Source: Tulasnella sp. 424 (lineage: Eukaryota > Basidiomycota > Agaricomycetes > Cantharellales > Tulasnellaceae). Taken from it: a DNA stretch of 64,000 nt. The stretch covers positions 205,469-269,468 of the forward strand of contig WSUB01000044.1 in NCBI GenBank assembly GCA_019633425.1, written 5' to 3'. This document shows positions 59,701 to 64,000 of this stretch, in pieces (position 1 is the first letter of the stretch; every line of letters begins with the position of its first letter). The position numbers and the translations under genes are program-made. The notes under the pieces were generated by a model. The model was not told the DNA's origin. It did no database searches and saw nothing but the letters and a program-made list of their open reading frames with translations.

Positions 59701-62199
59701 TGTTCCGCGCTGGTTCATCTGTGTGGAGAGGTGCAGCATAGTTGCTCTTTTCTCAAATAATTACTCATCCATGCTGTCTAGGCTTGCGATTTGCGTGACC
59801 TTCGTTTACCAGGAGGACGTCAGTTCTCGTGCAATACGCCCTGCACTCTGCCTTAGTAAGCGTTGCAAAATCACTCTTGAATTCGAGACTCATGGTTGCT
59901 TTAGCGACGAAGATCACGTCCGCCATATGTGTCATAATCGTCTCGCTTGCCCGATTGCATGTGAACTTTGTCCAAGACTTTGCGCCATTGGTGACCATTT
60001 CCACGGCATGGACGGCGATGCGCTCCATCTTTGCGGGTATGTGGCCTAATCTTTTATGTTTACTATGTTGTATTAATATCTTTACAATATTACGTACAAG
60101 GCAATCGCATTACTGTAATCATCAATGCGAGGCTGCGGGGATCTGCGAAATCAATACGATTCCTCATTCCGTCGAAACAACGTTCACCGGGCGACACTCG
60201 ACGTTCAGCTACACTAAGGTATTTGTGATTAATTTTGATAGATGGTGCTCTGATTGCTCATGACGACGATAGTTTACACAAGTCGCGAAACGTTTGGATT
60301 GCGCCGTCGCCATCCCTCCGGGCGCACGCCACCACTCAGGACCTCACGTGCACAGCGATGATCCAAAATGCTTCCACTATTGTGAGACTAGTTGTCTAAA
60401 TTGCGGCTATTTCTGCACCCTCCCCCTCGGTACGTTGGGCCTGCCGTCCGAATATATGAACCGGGTTGCTCAATCGTCATACAGGGCATCCACAAGCGGA
60501 GCACGATACAGCTCATGGGTCAATGGAGCTTACGGCTTGGGCAGTGGAAGGTAACGCGGACGCTGTCGTTGAAGTTCAGGGGCGAAAGTTCGCTGCGCAA
60601 GACACCGGTTCACCTCAGCTTTGCTCGTCGATTTGTCGGAATCTTGGGAGGCACGCACATATTGACTACTGCCGCAACGTGAAAGGCCAGGAGTGTCGGG
60701 AGGCGGAATCCGAACACATCACTACCAGAATGTTACCCAATTTGGACCGACCAAAGGACTGGATCTCGCATCGAGAGTTTTGGGCCAGAGCAGGTGCGCT
60801 GGATACCCATTTTACTCGATCAAAATCTGACTAGTAGTCTTTCAGGCTTCAAGGGTGACGCATCCTGCCTTCAGGCAGGAGGAGGTTTTGCTTACCATTT
60901 GATCTTGTAGATCCGTATTCTAATGACGAGCAATCCGAGTTCGCGCTTTGCGACGTTCAGTGTGCTGGTAAGAAAAACCTGCATGCCCTGGTTTCTCGAC
61001 AGCCTACCGTTAAACGAGCCGATTACCTTCCAAATAGGCCCAGAACATGAAGCGACTACCCATGGACCAGCTCGACCGAGTTACTGCACCCTCCCAATAT
61101 TCCACCCTCCCCAGCCTGTTGACTGGAGTCCGGGTGGCAGTGACTCTTATGTATCGGCCGATGGGCATTTATTTGCGTGCCCCAATCCAAATAATCTGAG
61201 ACAAGCGTTCCATGTCATGTTCGTTCTTGACCGGTAGGTTTATTCAAAATAATATACTCGCTAACGATTTATATACCATTGATTTTAGCTCCGGCTCCAT
61301 GGGCTCTAACGATCGCAGGCCACTTCCAGGGCAACCCGTGACGGCGATAATCTCGCAACACAATAATAATCGCTTTGGTGCAGTCCTTTCAGCAGTCTAT
61401 GGATTTTGGGTTTCAAGAGGCTCAGGGAACCAAGGAGGACGACGTGACGCGTATTCAGTCATCACATTTGATTCCTCTGCACAGGTCAGGGCCGCGGATA
61501 CAGTGATGATTTTCTGTGCGAGTAACAAGCGTTATCACATGGTATAGGTCCAATTTGCAAATGATTTGAACAGCACTCCAGACCAATTACTACACTCGAT
61601 CGTGCAAGGACGCACCAGAGGAGGTACGAACTTCGATGCCGCCCTTCGGACAGCCCAAAGCATAATGGAATCCCATTGGTCTTCCGAAAGGTGCGGTGCC
61701 TTGCAGGCATGCTATATTTCTTCCGCAGCTGAATGGGATGGTAATCCACAACAGGTCCCCAGTTCTGATTTTCCTCTCTAATGGCGAATGTAGAGTGAGC
61801 GACAACGTCATTCACGATATATGCAACCGCGCTGTGGCCCGAGGGTAAGTAATCAACTCCTCTTACGAATTCGGGCGCTGAGGGACTATATTCATCCTAA
61901 GTAAACCACTATCGTTCCACGCGGTCTCATTCGGCCCTACGGCCAGCTCCGCCTCCTTGAGAAGGATGGTGACTATCGCCGAACAAGTTGCAGCCAACGC
62001 TCCTCCCAATCCGCTAAACCCTCTTATACCTTGTGGCTACACGGACGCCATGGATACGGTATGGATTCTTTCTCCTAGAACGAGGTTGTCGCAGCAGCTT
62101 CCTAACCCGCATCTGTTCATTAGATTCGCCTCGCTGAAACATTCATAAACATCGCCGACTCCCTTAAGAAGCCAAGAGCCGCCCTCCTTCGCGCATAAA
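56734..62199 (+). CDS. GTPase-less paralogue of the giant VWA protein
   Basis: Multi-exon gene on the same strand. Two starts are possible: ATG 56734 (with a first intron ending at 56840) or ATG 56844 (MEDLLPDVKGLFRLIDV). It keeps the conserved N-terminal domain, part of the beta-rich block (TAKECLLIVDTPERSSIWLF), the LINCFSEVWERFPV segment, the whole Cys/His array (CTSCRLQC, HLCGAPC, CHNRLACPIACELC) and the VWA domain. It lacks the Ser-rich tail, the helical block and the entire GTPase with following helices. One open frame (58986-59450) crosses the GTPase junction at about 59293 and joins LVPTHI directly to IQLCLAECTSC. Splices are in phase through the rest, so it is probably expressed. The VWA site reads FLSNGE where copy 1 has FLSDGE. 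TAA at 62199. Confidence 0.8.
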
Positions 62200-62966
62200 T
62201 TTCCTGTCCTGCTATCGTTTATGCTCTCTATCTCCTGGCCGCTCGTCTTAGTTACCTCGTTCCGTCTTCATATACATCGCTTTGAATACGATTACCTGTC
62301 TCTCGTGTATCGCAGCGCATGACCTGCGGTTCACAGATCACGTGACTATAATACTTCCTCCCTTCCATGCGCCTCGCTTAGATGGTTCCGTGGAGGCTTC
62401 CGACGTCATGGATCCTCCGGGAAACCGAGGGGAAACCGAGGGTGGCGAGATGCTCCTCCTCGGCCGATGGGGAATATGCTTCACCTGGCTCGTGGACAAG
62501 GAGGTCGGGCCGCTCGCGATTGATCCGCTTTCTGAAACCTTCGCGTCCTGTATACTTTTATACCACGACGATGTCATAATAGTCTCTCTGCGTGTCACAA
62601 TGCTATTCAAGACCGTCGTGTAATCGTACGCATGTAAACCGCGTGTCGTGCGTCGTGCCTGCCTTTTTCTCTCCATCCGGCACAAACAGCAGCAAACATT
62701 AAACAATGCGTTGTCACCTCCGTCGACCGATCAGCATGCCCCTTCCATGAGGCTCATCAACCCTCGCCTCTTCTACTCCATCCTCGCTCTCTCCCTTGGA
62801 AGAGTTCCCTTTTGAACTCGTCTCTCACTAATCCGTCCCTGTTTTATGATCCCCCTCCACACCATCGCAGTTCAACATCTAGAGAACAACAGCCAATCAT
62901 CCCGCACCACTGGGCAGGACTCAACTATCATTCTCACTAATCGACCAATAACTTCGCACGTTTCAA
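62200..62966. other. Intergenic region
   Basis: About 770 bases with the 3' end of the second giant gene and the promoter of the last gene. Open frames on both strands show no domain. Confidence 0.4.
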
Positions 62967-64000
62967 ATGGCTCCATTCTGGAAATCAAAACCGAAATTCC
63001 TTCGCTTTGGGAAGAAGAAAAAGGATAAAGAGGTTCAAGACCTCCAGACGCTACCTTTGGAACCCCATCCGCCGGCCCACTCCATACCGATAGAGGGTCA
63101 GCAGTAAACCTTTTGGAGTCCAGGTTATAGTTTATGGCTGATACCTCGCCCGTATGCAGATCATGGAAACTCACCGGAATCAGGCGACAGTTGGAGGGAT
63201 TTTCCGAGGCAGACAGAAGAGCAAATGCGTGCGGATGAAATTCACGTTTACGAAGGACCGGATGCTTTTACGACCATGGGCGAGCTGCTCAGTTACGAAG
63301 TTCAGAGGACGCCTCAAAGTCACCCGTATCATATTCCTCGAACACCCGAAGGTTACGAACATGCTCAGCATTCAAGGGGTCAATCCATCAGGAGTCTGAG
63401 CACCGTATCGGCCACAGTACGAGGCCATAATAATGCATCCATAGTCGGGACGGCAGAGGAGATTGATTTGATGGTTCGGCAAAGTATGGCGAGCCGCGGC
63501 CAGCCGATCTCCGTTGCCATGATCGACCCCGTTGAAGTGCCGCCAGTACCCCGATTACCTCAGCATCTAGAACGTCCAGAACAAGAGACCGAATATGCCG
63601 TCCCACCTTTTTTCGAACCACCACCACTCCAATCCACCTACACCGGAGACCCCGCGGTTATCCCACTTGTCGAATCTCCAATTTCATACGCCACACCCTT
63701 ACCCGCTCCGCCACCCCCCATCTCCTCCTCGGCTTACACGGCTCCCCGCTCCTCCATCCGATCAGTTCCCAATCGTTTCCGTGGCCCCTACTCCGAGCGC
63801 TCCGAGCAGATTGAGCTGCCAGAGCCGAGTCGATCGTCTCATCCCATAACGCCCGTCCGCGACGTGGTCCCACAACCTCTCACGCCCATACAAAACACCA
63901 TACTCGAACCCTTACAACCTCAAGAATCACACCATCCTGAATCCATAGAGATCCATGACGTCCGCGTGGACGAGGGTCGAGTTCGTCGAAGCAGTACTGG
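62967..64000 (+). CDS. Proline-rich protein, partial (runs off the right edge)
   Basis: Exon 1 (62967-63096) begins MAPFWKSKPKFLRFGKKKKD, a strongly basic start. After an intron, exon 2 opens at 63160 (HGNSPESGDSWRDFPRQTEE) and stays open to the end of the window, about 840 bases. The middle includes DAFTTMGELLSYEVQRTPQ and AEEIDLMVRQSMASRG; the rest is rich in Pro, Ser and acidic residues and likely disordered, for example ATPLPAPPPPISSSAYTAP. The basic start could bind membrane or nucleic acid. No family is recognised and the C-terminus is missing. Confidence 0.65.

Noticed and set aside
56734..62199. Second giant gene as a pseudogene
   Set aside because: All inspected exon joins are in phase, the open frame is continuous through the GTPase junction and the Cys/His positions are kept.
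43621..62199. Transposable element or provirus origin for the giant genes
   Set aside because: They are intron-rich, with no terminal repeats, integrase or reverse transcriptase.
1..64000. CRISPR arrays, bacterial operons or plasmid features
   Set aside because: The gene structure is eukaryotic throughout and no spaced repeats of that kind are present.

Overview
The window reads as Basidiomycota, most likely an Agaricomycete. Genes are dense and on both strands, most are broken by many GT-AG introns of about 45-75 bases, spliced products match conserved eukaryotic nuclear genes, and two F-box proteins have the leucine-rich form common in mushroom-forming fungi. There is no bacterial, viral or plasmid organisation. 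Gene models were joined by eye from splice signals and reading-frame continuity. For ATP4, the PDI-like protein, EMC5, the ubiquitin hydrolase, RPF1, PET117, the BTB protein and the two alpha/beta hydrolases the exon lengths sum to exact multiples of three.

Layout from left to right. Positions 1-4.5 kb hold two convergent F-box paralogues. 4.9-9.0 kb hold an F-BAR/RhoGAP protein and an unknown secreted protein on the minus strand. 9.4-10.5 kb hold an uncertain membrane-protein gene. 11.2-26.9 kb is a compact housekeeping block: a thioredoxin-fold ER protein, sterol O-acyltransferase, PET117, ATP4, a HRQ1-type helicase, a small unknown protein, EMC5, a ubiquitin C-terminal hydrolase and RPF1. 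26.9-38.9 kb hold a Gfo/Idh/MocA oxidoreductase, a BTB protein, a tandem pair of alpha/beta hydrolases, a hexose-type transporter and a secreted protein. 38.9-43.6 kb shows no gene that can be supported. 43.6-62.2 kb is the most unusual part: an RBR ubiquitin ligase with a papain-like N-terminus faces a pair of giant tandem paralogues. 63-64 kb starts a proline-rich gene that runs off the window.

The giant pair is the best candidate for something poorly described. The first copy (46848-56333) joins, in order, a Ser/Thr/Gln-rich tail, a conserved N-terminal domain, a helical block, a beta-rich block, a dynamin/GBP-like GTPase, a long Cys/His cluster array and a C-terminal von Willebrand A domain. 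The second copy (about 56734-62199) keeps the same order but lacks the helical block and the whole GTPase; one continuous reading frame crosses the GTPase junction. Its von Willebrand A domain also carries Asn where the first copy has a metal-site Asp. A GTPase-bearing and a GTPase-less partner side by side, next to a ubiquitin ligase, resemble the logic of large interferon-inducible GTPases in animals. That parallel is inference.

Several neighbours are head to head on short shared promoters: PET117/ATP4 (both for mitochondrial respiration), HRQ1/small unknown, and EMC5/ubiquitin hydrolase.
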